This document shows positions 10,499 through 21,298 of a stretch of 64,000 nt of DNA, one piece after another; position 1 is the first letter of the stretch, and the number at the start of each line of letters is the position of its first letter. The stretch is from NCBI GenBank assembly GCA_031265995.1, contig JAISBW010000012.1:22536-86535 (forward strand), given 5' to 3'. The stretch is from Oscillospiraceae bacterium (GTDB taxonomy: Bacteria; Bacillota; Clostridia; Oscillospirales; Acutalibacteraceae). Position numbers and translations under genes: made by a program. The notes below the pieces were generated by a model, which made no database searches, was not told the origin of the DNA, and saw only the letters and a list, made by a program, of their open reading frames with translations.

Positions 10499-12901
10499 TT
10501 AAATATTTATCATTTTTTCTAAAAAATCAAGAGGTTTTACAGGCGGTTTTTCTTTCGATGCTTGTTGGAATAGTACGGTCGACGGTGTGAGCGCGGGAAG
10601 AGTGTTAATTTCTATTATGACCACTTCCCCTGTTATATTGTTTGCAAATATATCAACTCTGCAATAGTTTTTTATACCAATTTTTGCAGCCGTAATCTCG
10701 GTATAGCGTTTGATCTTCTCTAACAAACTAGAATTTATTAAAAATTCAGGCGGCGGAGTGATATTCACTCCGGTTCCGCCTTGGAATTTTTCTTCGACAC
10801 TTAAAACATCGCCAGAATTAGAAACTGTTATACTAGGATTAAAAGAAAAATACTTTCTATCAGATTCAAAAACGGTAACCGTAAGTTCTATCCAGCCCAT
10901 TTTTTGTGTACACTCAAGTTTCCCCTCTACTATCTCGATTTTATCTGTTTCGATAAATTCTTCAAATAAAAATTCTTCCGTACCGCGCCCCATAGCAATT
11001 TTTTCATTACTTCTCGTAAATGAATTTTCAGGGATAAATTCAGCTCCATTTCGCAATAATTTAGAATACACGGCAAAATCTTCTTTATTTTCCAAAACAA
11101 CCACACCTGTAGAACATCCGTCGCAATTAGGTTTTATTAAAATTCTTTTTCCTAAATCTGAAACTAACTCATTCCAAATATTTTCTAATTTATCACCAAA
11201 ATTATTTATAACAAATGAAACACTCATAACTTTCTTTTTAGCGCTACGCAAACCAGAAAAACCGATCGAATTAACAAGACTTCCCGTTTTAAATTTATTC
11301 ATACAAATCTCAGAAGCACGCGAACCCGAGCCATTAAAAGGAATATTTAAATTTTCAAGTTCTTTTTGAATTCCGCCATTTTCACCAAAACCGCCGTGAA
11401 GTGCTAAAAAGACAAATGCTTTTTCTTCTTTTGAATCATTCAAAAACTCATTCAATGTCATAATCGCCGGTTCTTCAAAACTTTTTTTCTCCAGACCTAA
11501 TTTAATTCTTATTTCATTTGCAAGATCTGGAAAATCTGAATCATTATTTTTAAATTGATGCAAAATTTCTTCAACCGTGTGATTCAAAACCATCGCATAC
11601 GGCAAAGAGATGACCTTTCTCGCACCGTTTTCCTCAAAAAGCATAAACGGTCTCGGATAATATTTTTTAGATTTTAAAAATTTAAGCCAAACATTGGATC
11701 CGCTAAGCAAAGAAACCTGGCGCTCGGAAGTTGAACCGCCAAAAATCACGTTAACTGTTATTTTGCCGGATTTTCCTTCATCTAGAGAATCGTTGTCGCT
11801 CTCAGAAACTGAATTATCAAAATTTTTTGAATTTTTATTTTTTAAACAAGAATTTATTAAATAATTGATAACTTCTCTATGGGTAAAACCTATCTTTGCG
11901 CTTTGCTGAAAAATAAAACTATTCTGCTCCATACCGCTTATAGGATTAAAATCTGAAAAATAAATCTCCCCGTCATCAAGAATCCAACCGTCAATCCTCA
12001 AAAAATCTTTTGCGCCGCACAAACTAAATAGACTCGAGGCCTTTTCTCTTATTTTTTCAATTTGTTCACGTTCAAACCTGGGGGGGCAATGGTAATGCGT
12101 TTCATTCGTTGATAAATACTTTCGCCGAGTATCAAAAATTATATTGTCTGAATCCTTTACTTCAATTTCGGTCGGAATAAGAGAAACTGGATCTCCGTCT
12201 AAATTTTGCAAAATTATAACTGTAAATTCTTTCCCTACACATCGTTTTTCAATTAAAATCTTCTTTTTTTCTTTTTCTATCATATTTTTTGAAATTTCTA
12301 AAGCATTTTTAAGATTTCTCGCATGTTTAACACCAAAAGACGAACCGCCTTCCGTTGGTTTTACAATAGCTTCGCTAAGACTATTTTCATTAAAAAAATC
12401 AGAAATTTTATTTTCAATATTATTTTCTTCAGGTGATAAAAATAGTTTTGGAACGCTCTTAAAACCATTTTTTTTGATAATAAAATTTTCGGCATTTTCC
12501 TTGTTGTACATATAAGAACATTCTTTAGAACCCGAACCGACAAATGTCACGCCTTCTTCTTCTAAAATTTTTTGAATCTGCCCATCTTCACCAAACACAC
12601 CATGCATAATCGGGAAAACAACGTCGCTTTGCTTTAATTCCTGCCTAAATTGTTCATCAGAAAGAATCTTTCCTTCGTTTAAAAGTTTAAAATCAAAATC
12701 TGACGTCGTATTAGAATAAAGAAATTCTCCTGTTATTAAATATTTTTCTAAATTTTTATTAAAAAAAACTATCCTAATGTCATATTCTCTTTCAATACAG
12801 TTATAAACAGAACGAGCCGAATTTAATGAAATATTTCGCTCGGGCGAGCAACCACCACATAAAAAAAGGATTTTTTTCAAAATAACTCCTCCGAAACTCA
12901 A
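10499..12901 (-). CDS. Tandem-fused D-alanine--D-alanine ligase (two Ddl modules)
   Basis: Module 1: KKILFLCGGCSPERNISLNSARSV, VFPIMHGVFGEDGQIQ; module 2: VNVIFGGSTSERQVSLLSGSNV, VFLALHGGFGENGGIQ, IIEINTLPALTPSTVLFQQA. Confidence 0.9.
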   Translation of the reverse strand: MSFGGVILKKILFLCGGCSPERNISLNSARSVYNCIEREYDIRIVFFNKNLEKYLITGEFLYSNTTSDFDFKLLNEGKILSDEQFRQELKQSDVVFPIMHGVFGEDGQIQKILEEEGVTFVGSGSKECSYMYNKENAENFIIKKNGFKSVPKLFLSPEENNIENKISDFFNENSLSEAIVKPTEGGSSFGVKHARNLKNALEISKNMIEKEKKKILIEKRCVGKEFTVIILQNLDGDPVSLIPTEIEVKDSDNIIFDTRRKYLSTNETHYHCPPRFEREQIEKIREKASSLFSLCGAKDFLRIDGWILDDGEIYFSDFNPISGMEQNSFIFQQSAKIGFTHREVINYLINSCLKNKNSKNFDNSVSESDNDSLDEGKSGKITVNVIFGGSTSERQVSLLSGSNVWLKFLKSKKYYPRPFMLFEENGARKVISLPYAMVLNHTVEEILHQFKNNDSDFPDLANEIRIKLGLEKKSFEEPAIMTLNEFLNDSKEEKAFVFLALHGGFGENGGIQKELENLNIPFNGSGSRASEICMNKFKTGSLVNSIGFSGLRSAKKKVMSVSFVINNFGDKLENIWNELVSDLGKRILIKPNCDGCSTGVVVLENKEDFAVYSKLLRNGAEFIPENSFTRSNEKIAMGRGTEEFLFEEFIETDKIEIVEGKLECTQKMGWIELTVTVFESDRKYFSFNPSITVSNSGDVLSVEEKFQGGTGVNITPPPEFLINSSLLEKIKRYTEITAAKIGIKNYCRVDIFANNITGEVVIIEINTLPALTPSTVLFQQASKEKPPVKPLDFLEKMINI

Positions 12902-13022
12902 ATCTACAGTATAGGTTCTTAAAACAACACACCCAACTCTATTGCAGAGAATATCTATATTTAAAAGTATATGTTTTAAAAGTCTATTTTATTGTGCGAA
13001 ACCTAAAAATTTGTTTTAAATC

Positions 13023-13799
13023 CTACTTCTTGCCTTGTCTTAAATTTATTATTAAAAAAAGCGCAATTAATAACAAAAAAAGTAATGCCGATAGCGCATT
13101 TATTTCAGGGCTTATCGATCTGCGCGTCATTGAGTATATAATAATCGGAAGAGTTTGAACATTACCGCTAGTAAAATAGCTTATTGTAAAATCATCAAGC
13201 GACATAGTAAAAGACATCATTATTCCAGTAATGATTCCAGGTGTAATTTCCGGGAGCAAAACCTTAAAAAAAGCCTGCAATGGTGTGCAACCTAAATCTT
13301 GTGCTGCTTCCGGTATTTGTGGTGTTATTTGCTTGATTTTTGGGAGCACCGCGAGGAATACGTAGGGCGCACAAAACATTGAATGTGCCAATATAAGCGT
13401 AATCATTCCAGGTTTTAAAAATCCTGTAAGGCGAAAAAAAGATACAAAAAACAGCATGAGCGAAATTCCGGTGACGATTTCAGGATTTATCATCGGCAAA
13501 TTTGTTAAACTGACTACCAAATTTTGTAACATCTTTTTTGAATTCACTAAACCTGCACAGGCAAGCGTGCCCAAAACCGCTGCGAAAGACGAAGCACAGG
13601 TCGCAATAACCAACGTGTTAAGAGTAGCCCGCAAAACTTGGGTGTTCCTACAAAGCTGAAAATACCATCTTAAAGTAAAGCCGCCCCAAACAGATCTGGA
13701 ACTTGATGAATTAAACGAATAAATTATCAAAACAAAAATAGGGGCATATAAGACGAAAAATACCACACCTGTAAACCAACGCAAAAACACATCTTTCAT
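13023..13799 (-). CDS. potC: Spermidine/putrescine ABC transporter permease PotC
   Basis: Six-TM permease, YAPIFVLIIYSFNSS, EAAQDLGCTPLQAFFKVLLPEITPGIITG EAA loop, SLDDFTISYFTSG. Confidence 0.9.
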   Translation of the reverse strand: MKDVFLRWFTGVVFFVLYAPIFVLIIYSFNSSSSRSVWGGFTLRWYFQLCRNTQVLRATLNTLVIATCASSFAAVLGTLACAGLVNSKKMLQNLVVSLTNLPMINPEIVTGISLMLFFVSFFRLTGFLKPGMITLILAHSMFCAPYVFLAVLPKIKQITPQIPEAAQDLGCTPLQAFFKVLLPEITPGIITGIMMSFTMSLDDFTISYFTSGNVQTLPIIIYSMTRRSISPEINALSALLFLLLIALFLIINLRQGKK

Positions 13800-13801
13800 A
13801 A

Positions 13802-14470
13802 TTAGGCCTTTAGAACTTTTAATATAACCTCTAATAAATCCTCAACTGTTTTTTCAAGACTTATACCAGTACTATTATAAATTACCGCTTCACGAGGGCA
13901 TTTAAGCGGACAGTTATCACGGTTCATATCGGCATGGTCTCTTTCATTTATTGAAGATAAAATCTCGGTATAATTTGAATTTTTTCCAGTTTTTTTTATT
14001 TGCTTAAATCTTCTTTCAGCGCGTTCTTCCGCTGAAGCCGTTAAAAATATTTTTATATTTGCATTTGGCAAAACTTCAGTTCCGATGTCGCGCCCGTCCA
14101 TTACAACGTTGTTTTGCGTCGCTGTTTCACGCTGGATTTTCAACAAAAAACGCCTGATTTCAACAAAAGCTGAAATTTTCGATGCTATTTTTGAAATGAC
14201 TTCAGAACGAATTTCTTCATTTACATTAGCATTATTAATAAAAACTTTTTGCATTAAATTTTCAAATTTAATTTCTAATTTTAAATTTTTTATTCCGTTT
14301 AAAATAATCTCTTTTTTCGAAATATTTAATTTATTATCAACAAAAAAATAAGCAACCGCACGATAAAGAGCACCGGTGTCAACATGTAAAAAACCCAATT
14401 TTTTAGCAATCTCATCGGAAACCGAGCTCTTCCCCGCACCCGCTGGACCGTCAATTGCAATTGAAAACAT
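13802..14470 (-). CDS. cmk: Cytidylate kinase
   Basis: IAIDGPAGAGKSSVSDEIAKKLGFLHVDTGALYRAVAYF; VVMDGRDIGTEVLPNA. Confidence 0.95.
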   Translation of the reverse strand: MFSIAIDGPAGAGKSSVSDEIAKKLGFLHVDTGALYRAVAYFFVDNKLNISKKEIILNGIKNLKLEIKFENLMQKVFINNANVNEEIRSEVISKIASKISAFVEIRRFLLKIQRETATQNNVVMDGRDIGTEVLPNANIKIFLTASAEERAERRFKQIKKTGKNSNYTEILSSINERDHADMNRDNCPLKCPREAVIYNSTGISLEKTVEDLLEVILKVLKA

Positions 14471-14488
14471 TTAACCTCCGTTAAATTT

Positions 14489-15058
14489 TTATGCAAAAAA
14501 ACAGATTCGCTTCAAATTTTCAATAAGAACGTCATTACTATTTTTATCTCTTATTTCCAGAAAACTAAACTCATTACTTAACATCGAAACAATCAACGAA
14601 AGCCAATACATTTTAAAACCATATCCAACATTTAAAAATTTATGTTCATAAAGACAATTAATATTACTAAAAATCATTAAAATTACGCAAAATACATTAA
14701 TAACACTACTTATTGTCACAGATTTTAAACACAATCGAGAAGATAAAATCAAAGTGGCAAAACTGCTGATTCCGCCAACAGACAAAGCAAAAACCTCAGC
14801 CGCAAATGTATCACATCCTCCTTTAATTTTAAATCTACGGGCGACCCAAACTACTAAAGACGCAATATAACTAATGGAATTTAAAACAGACATGGATTTC
14901 ATTAATTTCCTAAGTTTATTAATCTCTGGATCCATCTTCCACTGAGTTAATTTATCTTGGCTAAAATTTTGACTATCAAGCGCTAAACATCTCTCGTTCA
15001 AAGGAGATATAAATATGATCAACGCCATAATCACAGAAATTTTACTTAAATTTAACAT
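14489..15058 (-). CDS. Membrane protein of unknown function, paralogue of neighbouring ORF
   Basis: MLNLSKISVIMALIIFISPLNERCLALDSQ N-terminus shared with 15117..15794; multiple TM segments. Confidence 0.65.
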   Translation of the reverse strand: MLNLSKISVIMALIIFISPLNERCLALDSQNFSQDKLTQWKMDPEINKLRKLMKSMSVLNSISYIASLVVWVARRFKIKGGCDTFAAEVFALSVGGISSFATLILSSRLCLKSVTISSVINVFCVILMIFSNINCLYEHKFLNVGYGFKMYWLSLIVSMLSNEFSFLEIRDKNSNDVLIENLKRICFFA

Positions 15059-15116
15059 TATAATATCCTATAACTAAAAATCATTCTCTATTTTTATTTT
15101 ATTTGATCAAAGATTT

Positions 15117-15794
15117 CTAACTTTTTGGAACACCTTTTTGCTTCGAATTTTCAATAAAAATGTCATTACTATTTTTATTTCTTATCTCTAAATATGTAAA
15201 TTCGCCGATCAAAAGCGAAATGCAAAATGGAAAAACAAAAAGAGAAGTGCAAAATCTTCCATCAAAGAATTTATGACTATTAAGACAATTAAAGTGACAC
15301 AAAATCCTTAAAATCGCACACAATCCATTAATAACACTACTTATAGTTATAGATCCTAAACGCAGTCGATAAGATAAAACGGAAGTGGTGAAACTACTGA
15401 TACAATTGACAGACGAAGCAAAAATCTGAATTCTATTATCAGCATCCGCAGCCGACTTACTTCTATTAGGATTCGTAAATAACCATAACTTGTTAAGCGC
15501 AACCAATAAAGGCACAATAAAACCAACGATAGTTAAAATAGACATGGATTTCATTAATTGCCTAAGTTTATTAATTTCTGGATCTGTTTTTACTGGAACT
15601 AAAACATTTTCCGAAAAATCTTCCAATTTTTGTTCATCTAAAGAATTTAACATTGAATTATCTTTATCTTGGCCAAGTTTTTGACTATCAAGCGCTAAAC
15701 ATCTCTCGTTCAAAGGAAATATAAATATAATCAACGCCATAATCACAGAAATTTTACTAAAATTCAACATCATAATATTCCAACTAAAAATCAT
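15117..15794 (-). CDS. Membrane protein of unknown function, paralogue of neighbouring ORF
   Basis: MMLNFSKISVIMALIIFIFPLNERCLALDSQ; DPEINKLRQLMKSMS shared motif; true start probably internal Met. Confidence 0.65.
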   Translation of the reverse strand: MIFSWNIMMLNFSKISVIMALIIFIFPLNERCLALDSQKLGQDKDNSMLNSLDEQKLEDFSENVLVPVKTDPEINKLRQLMKSMSILTIVGFIVPLLVALNKLWLFTNPNRSKSAADADNRIQIFASSVNCISSFTTSVLSYRLRLGSITISSVINGLCAILRILCHFNCLNSHKFFDGRFCTSLFVFPFCISLLIGEFTYLEIRNKNSNDIFIENSKQKGVPKS

Positions 15795-17722
15795 TCCCTA
15801 TTTTTTATTTTATCCGACACTATTTGTATAAAATCTTCGATATCCAAAGAACCTATATCACCTTTCCCACGGCACCTTACGCTTACATTCCCGCTTTCAA
15901 GCTCTTTTTTGCCAAATATTAAAATAAACGGAATCTTCTCATCTTCAGCCGAACGTATTTTGCAGCCAATCGTTTCATTCCTCAAATCTACTGATACACG
16001 TGCAATGCCCCTGTCAATGATATCCCTTTTAAGTTTTTGAGCGTCATCCACCAAATTCTCATTCATAGGCAGAATACGGACTTGCTCGGGCGAAAGCCAC
16101 ACAGGTAAAGCACCTGAGTATTTTTCCAAAAGCATTGCCAAAGTACGTTCATAACATCCTAAAGACGTTCTGTGAATTACATAAGGGTGTTTTTTTTCAC
16201 CGTCTGAATCGGTATAAAACATCTCAAATCGGCGAGCGAGCTGAAAATCAATTTGAATTGTTATTAAAGTGTCTTCTTTTCCATAAACGTTTTTAAATTG
16301 CACGTCAAGCTTTGGACCATAAAACGCAGCCTCTCCGTTCGCTTCAACATAATCAAGTTCTGAAGAATCAAGAATTTTGCGCATCTCCGTTTGAACTTTC
16401 TCCCATTCTTCCGTATTGCCTATATATTTCTCTTGATTATTTTCATCCCATTTTGAAAATCTGTAAAAAACATCGTTCTCGAATTTAAGAGACCTAAGGC
16501 AAAATTTGGCCAAATCTAAACAAGATTTAAATTCATTCGCTAATTGCTGAGGCGTACACGCAATATGACCCTCAGAAATCGTAAACTGACGGATCCTTAT
16601 AAGCCCGTGCATTTCTCCGCTTTGTTCATTTCGGAAAAGAGTTGAAGTTTCATTAAGACGCATCGGCAAATCACGGTAGCTACGATCGCCTGCCAAATAC
16701 ACTTGAAATTGAAACGGGCAAGTCATAGGCCGAAGAGCCAAAATCTCGCTATCTTTTCCTTCGTTTCCCAAAATAAACATGCTTTCACGGTAATGACTCC
16801 AATGACCGGAAATTTTATAAAGATCCGATTTTGCCATAAACGGAGTTTTTGTTAATAAATAACCTCTTTTTTCTTCTTCGTCTTCAACAAATCTTTGGAG
16901 AATTTGCAGTACTTTAGCTCCTTTTGGCATTAAAATCGGCAAACCCTGACCAATATAATCAACTGTCGTAAAATATCCCAACGATCGACCTATTTTATTA
17001 TGATCACGCTTTTTTGATTCTTCTGTGTCAGAAATAAATTTTTCAAGCTGTTCTTTTGAAGGAAACGCTATACCGTAGATTCTCACAAGCATATTGTTTT
17101 TGGCGTCGCCTCTCCAATAAGCACCTGTAACACTGCTCAAATTAACCGCGCCGACGCTCCCCGTTGAAGACAAATGAGGCCCACGGCACAAATCAACAAA
17201 TTCGCCTTGCTTATAGAAGGTGATAATTTCACCGTTTTTTGCGCGGTCATTAATTAATTCAATTTTATAGCTCTCTCCCCTTTCACTCATTATCCTAATT
17301 GATTCTTCGTGGTCTAAAGTAAATTTTTCGATTTTTAAATCTTCATTTATTATTTTTAAAATTTCCGCATTGACTTTTGATAAATCTTCTCTTAAAAATT
17401 GAATTCCGCCAAAATCAAAATCATAATAAAACCCTCTGTCAATTGCAGGTCCTATCCCGCACTTAACAGTTGGATAAATCCTTTTGACCGCCTGAGCCAA
17501 AATATGAGCACAAGTATGCCAATAAATTTTCTTTCCTTCTTCTTGTTCAAAAGTGACAAAATCAACATGGCAATCTTCAGATAAAGCAGTATCTAAATCA
17601 CAAACTTTATTATTAATTTTAGCGGCGCAAACATTTTCGATTCCAAAATCCTCGGAAATCTCTAACATGCTTAACCCTTTTTTAATCTCTACTTGTTTAT
17701 CCTTATATATAATTTTAACCAC
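15791..17722 (-). CDS. thrS: Threonine--tRNA ligase
   Basis: TGS domain, HTCAHILAQAVKRIYP, RPMTCPFQFQVY, FYGPKLDVQFKNVYGKEDTLITIQIDFQLARRFEM. Confidence 0.97.
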   Translation of the reverse strand: MVKIIYKDKQVEIKKGLSMLEISEDFGIENVCAAKINNKVCDLDTALSEDCHVDFVTFEQEEGKKIYWHTCAHILAQAVKRIYPTVKCGIGPAIDRGFYYDFDFGGIQFLREDLSKVNAEILKIINEDLKIEKFTLDHEESIRIMSERGESYKIELINDRAKNGEIITFYKQGEFVDLCRGPHLSSTGSVGAVNLSSVTGAYWRGDAKNNMLVRIYGIAFPSKEQLEKFISDTEESKKRDHNKIGRSLGYFTTVDYIGQGLPILMPKGAKVLQILQRFVEDEEEKRGYLLTKTPFMAKSDLYKISGHWSHYRESMFILGNEGKDSEILALRPMTCPFQFQVYLAGDRSYRDLPMRLNETSTLFRNEQSGEMHGLIRIRQFTISEGHIACTPQQLANEFKSCLDLAKFCLRSLKFENDVFYRFSKWDENNQEKYIGNTEEWEKVQTEMRKILDSSELDYVEANGEAAFYGPKLDVQFKNVYGKEDTLITIQIDFQLARRFEMFYTDSDGEKKHPYVIHRTSLGCYERTLAMLLEKYSGALPVWLSPEQVRILPMNENLVDDAQKLKRDIIDRGIARVSVDLRNETIGCKIRSAEDEKIPFILIFGKKELESGNVSVRCRGKGDIGSLDIEDFIQIVSDKIKNRE

Positions 17723-17802
17723 AAAACCCTCCAGTCACCACTTTAAATAAAAACGAATACCTCTAGATTTTACAAAAAATTAGCTTTGCTGTCAACAAAT
17801 TT

Positions 17803-18963
17803 TTATTTTATTATTTTTTTAAATAATTTTAGTATTAGAGGATAAAAATATAAAACTATAAGAACTATAAACATTATTGTTAAAATAATATTTTCAAAAA
17901 ATATTCTTTTTTCGCCTGATTTTATATCTACCCACAAATCATCAGAAAGAGTATTGATTTTATCCGGCAATCCCGTATAAATCTGCGCATTTTTTATCTC
18001 CAAAAATTTACCCTCTAAAATTTCATTTTCAGATTCGATTTGAGCCGGAATATATCCGCAAGTTTTCGCGTTTGCCACGGCTACCGCTTTTTGGCACATA
18101 AAATTTATATATTTTTCAGCTTTATCTTTTTTCTTGCTTTCTTCGGGAATACACATGGAATCAATAAATTTATTTGTTCCTTCTTCCGGAACTGAAAATT
18201 CTATTTCGCTGTTTTCCAAAAAAATATGCGGCATAGAATTGCCGAAATAATAAGGAGCAATATATGCTTCTTCTTTTTTTAATTTATCAAAAATTTGATC
18301 CATAATATACCCTTGAACGAGAGGCTTTTGAATTTTTAACTCATTCGCAGCCTTTCGCCAATCCTCTTCTGCTGCGCTGTTAACTGAAAGCCCAAGCCTA
18401 ATAAGGGATATACAAAAAGCATCTCTGGAATTGTCAAGCATTAAGATCTTTCCTTTGTATTGATCATTCCAAAGGGAGTTCCAAGAAATTTTTTCTTTTA
18501 TGTATTTTTTATTATAAAAAATACCCAAAAAGCCCCACATATATGGCACTGAATATTCATTTTCCGGATCAAAATTTAAATTTTTATATTCTTTATTCAC
18601 TAAGGCATAATTTGGTATGTTATCAAAATTAAGCTTGGCCAACATTTTGTTTTTAATCATTTTAGAAATCATATAATCAGAAGGCATCAAGACATCATAA
18701 TCAGTTCCTCCGCCCGCTAATTTTGCATACATCTCCTCATTACTCTGAAAAGTGGAACAATTCACCTCTATTCCAGTTTCACGAGTGAATTCAGCGTTCA
18801 CATCAAACTCGCCGTCAGCACCTGTAGAGATAAACTCGCCCCAAGTATAGACATTTATCGACGTTTTATCCGAAGCATTTTTTGAATAAAAATAAAGAAC
18901 CAAGACACAAAAAAAAATTAAAAAAAACAAAAATTTTTTTATCAATTTCTGAACCTTTTGCAA
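17803..18963 (-). CDS. potD: Spermidine/putrescine-binding protein PotD with N- and C-terminal TM segments
   Basis: VYTWGEFISTGADGEFDVNAEFTRETGIEVNCSTFQSNEEMYAKL, DVLMPSDYMISKMI; C-terminal NIILTIMFIVLIVLYFYPLILKL. Confidence 0.9.
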   Translation of the reverse strand: MQKVQKLIKKFLFFLIFFCVLVLYFYSKNASDKTSINVYTWGEFISTGADGEFDVNAEFTRETGIEVNCSTFQSNEEMYAKLAGGGTDYDVLMPSDYMISKMIKNKMLAKLNFDNIPNYALVNKEYKNLNFDPENEYSVPYMWGFLGIFYNKKYIKEKISWNSLWNDQYKGKILMLDNSRDAFCISLIRLGLSVNSAAEEDWRKAANELKIQKPLVQGYIMDQIFDKLKKEEAYIAPYYFGNSMPHIFLENSEIEFSVPEEGTNKFIDSMCIPEESKKKDKAEKYINFMCQKAVAVANAKTCGYIPAQIESENEILEGKFLEIKNAQIYTGLPDKINTLSDDLWVDIKSGEKRIFFENIILTIMFIVLIVLYFYPLILKLFKKIIK

Positions 18964-19087
18964 AAAATAAAAAAACGCAAATCCGATATCCCTTTAACTC
19001 ACGACCGCGACCCAAACTAGCTGATGGCGCAACTCCCCATCCACTCACAGAGAGGAAAAAGAAGCTTCAACTATTTTGTGACATGAT

Positions 19088-20383
19088 CTAGCTCACAATT
19101 CCTTTTCTAAATTTACTACTTATACCGCCAAAGCTAAATGGCAAGGATTTCCGCTTTTTATTTATCACAAACGTAGGTTCTGAGTTATTTTCTATTGAAT
19201 CTCTAGTCACCACTACTTTTTCAATCATTGAATCCGAAGGAACATTAAACATAGATTTCTGAAGTGTTTCTTCCATGATAGAACGAAGGCCACGAGCCCC
19301 GCTATGGCGCTCAATCGCCTTTTTTGCCGCCGATACAAGCGCTTCTTCTTCAAAAATAAGCTCTACATTATCAAATTCAAAAAGTTTTTTATATTGTTTT
19401 ACCAGCGAATTTTTAGGTTCTTTTAATATTTTAACCAATGCCTTCTCATCTAGTCCTTTCAAAGCTGTTATTATAGGCAAACGACCCACTAGTTCAGGTA
19501 TAAGACCAAACTTTATTAAATCCTGAGTTTCGGTCTTAGACATCCAATCTGTAGTTTCTATTTCTTTTCTACCCATGATTTTCGCTCCAAAACCAAAAGA
19601 AGAAGCCCCGATGCGTTTTTCAATAATTTTTTCCAGACCATCGAACGCACCACCGCAGATAAAAAGAATATTAGAGGTATTCATTTTTATAGTCTCGCCT
19701 TGTGGATGTTTTCTTCCTCCTTTTGCCGGAACATTCGAATCAGTACCCTCAAGGATTTTTAAAAGTGCCTGCTGGACGCCTTCGCCACTTACGTCACGAG
19801 TAATAGAAGCGTTTTCTGATTTTCTTGAAATTTTATCAATTTCATCTATATAGATAATCCCGCGCTGCGCTTTTTCCACGTCTGAATCAGCTGCCTGATA
19901 CAGCCTCAATAAAATATTCTCGACATCATCGCCAACGTAACCAGCTTCCGTCAAAGTCGTGGCATCCGCGATGGCAAAAGGAACATGAAGCATCCTTGCC
20001 ATTGTCTGGGCTAAAAGGGTTTTTCCAACGCCGGTCGGACCAAGGAGTAAAACGTTACTCTTTGAAAGCTCCACGTCGCCGGAATTTCCGAAATAAATTC
20101 TTTTGTAATGATTATAAACGGCCACTGACATGGAAACCTTCGCTTCTTCTTGCCCTATGACATACTCGTCTAAATTTTTCTTTATTTCTTGAGGCTTAGG
20201 CAACGTTTTCCCGCTTTGCGGGAACTCTATTTTTGGCAAACCTCGTTTTGGTTTGTTATCCTCAAGCGCATCAAGGCAAAGACCTATGCACTCATCACAG
20301 ATGCAAACCCCTGGCGGGCCGGCGATAATTCTTTTGACCTCATCTTCAGTTCTTCCGCAAAACGAACACCTATGTTCTCCCAT
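19088..20383 (-). CDS. clpX: ATP-dependent Clp protease ATP-binding subunit ClpX
   Basis: N-terminal zinc-binding [51 protein letters not shown]. Confidence 0.98.
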   Translation of the reverse strand: MGEHRCSFCGRTEDEVKRIIAGPPGVCICDECIGLCLDALEDNKPKRGLPKIEFPQSGKTLPKPQEIKKNLDEYVIGQEEAKVSMSVAVYNHYKRIYFGNSGDVELSKSNVLLLGPTGVGKTLLAQTMARMLHVPFAIADATTLTEAGYVGDDVENILLRLYQAADSDVEKAQRGIIYIDEIDKISRKSENASITRDVSGEGVQQALLKILEGTDSNVPAKGGRKHPQGETIKMNTSNILFICGGAFDGLEKIIEKRIGASSFGFGAKIMGRKEIETTDWMSKTETQDLIKFGLIPELVGRLPIITALKGLDEKALVKILKEPKNSLVKQYKKLFEFDNVELIFEEEALVSAAKKAIERHSGARGLRSIMEETLQKSMFNVPSDSMIEKVVVTRDSIENNSEPTFVINKKRKSLPFSFGGISSKFRKGIVS

Positions 20384-20415
20384 GCTATCACCACTTCTTT
20401 AAAAAATCTAACCTT

Positions 20416-20578
20416 AGAACCTGTATTCAAAAGGATTAAAATACCCAATTTTCAATAATTTTTTTCAAAATTTTATCAAAAATGCCCAAAATACATAAAG
20501 TATTCAACGCACTTTTTTCCTCACTTTGAAGAAAAATTCTTCAAAAATTTGGAATTTGCCCCTTTGAGTACAGGTTCT
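20416..20578 (-). mobile_element. MITE-like element copy 2 (full length) between clpP and clpX
   Basis: agaacctgtattcaaaagg ... cctttgagtacaggttct with family core. Confidence 0.85.
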
Positions 20579-20657
20579 TAACAATAACTTGAACACAAAC
20601 TACTCTTGCTATGATTTTAAACAGCTGAGAACTCTTAAAATTTAATACATTAATGTT

Positions 20658-21242
20658 TCATTCGCGTTTATCTATAACCTTGTCTATCAAACCATAATTA
20701 ACAGCTTCAGAGGCTTCCATAATATTATCACGTTCAGTATCTTGAGCGACTTTTTCAATTGGCTGACCTGTATTTTCAGCAAGAATTTTATTTAGTCTTT
20801 CTCTCGTTTTTATAATCCAATCCGCGTGAATCTTAATATCTGTCGCCTGCCCCTTAACACCACCAAGAGGCTGGTGAATGAGAACTTCGCTATTGGGCAA
20901 AGCGAACCTCTTCCCTTTAGTACCCGCTGCAAGCAGGAATGCTCCCATGCTTGCGGCAAGACCCATACAAATTGTACAAACATCACACCTAATGTACTGT
21001 ATTGTATCATATATCGCAAGACCGTCACTTACCGATCCGCCGGGACTATTAATATACAAATTAATGTCCTTACCTGGATCCTGGCCTTCTAAGTAAAGCA
21101 GCTGCGCCACAATAAGGCTTGATGTTACCGTGTTAACTTCATCATGTAGCATCACTATTCGATCATTAAGCAAACGAGAAAAAATATCATAAGACCTTTC
21201 GCCTCTACCTGTTTGCTCGACAACATAAGGAACTAAACTCAA
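20658..21242 (-). CDS. clpP: ATP-dependent Clp protease proteolytic subunit
   Basis: [56 protein letters not shown]. Confidence 0.98.
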   Translation of the reverse strand: MSLVPYVVEQTGRGERSYDIFSRLLNDRIVMLHDEVNTVTSSLIVAQLLYLEGQDPGKDINLYINSPGGSVSDGLAIYDTIQYIRCDVCTICMGLAASMGAFLLAAGTKGKRFALPNSEVLIHQPLGGVKGQATDIKIHADWIIKTRERLNKILAENTGQPIEKVAQDTERDNIMEASEAVNYGLIDKVIDKRE

Positions 21243-21298
21243 AATAACCTCTCAAAGACAATAAAAATAAATTAACTATTCATTTGCTGTTTTTTCAA

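Noticed and set aside
10710-11369. 219-aa plus-strand ORF
   Set aside because: Antisense to the fused Ddl gene, whose coding evidence is strong.
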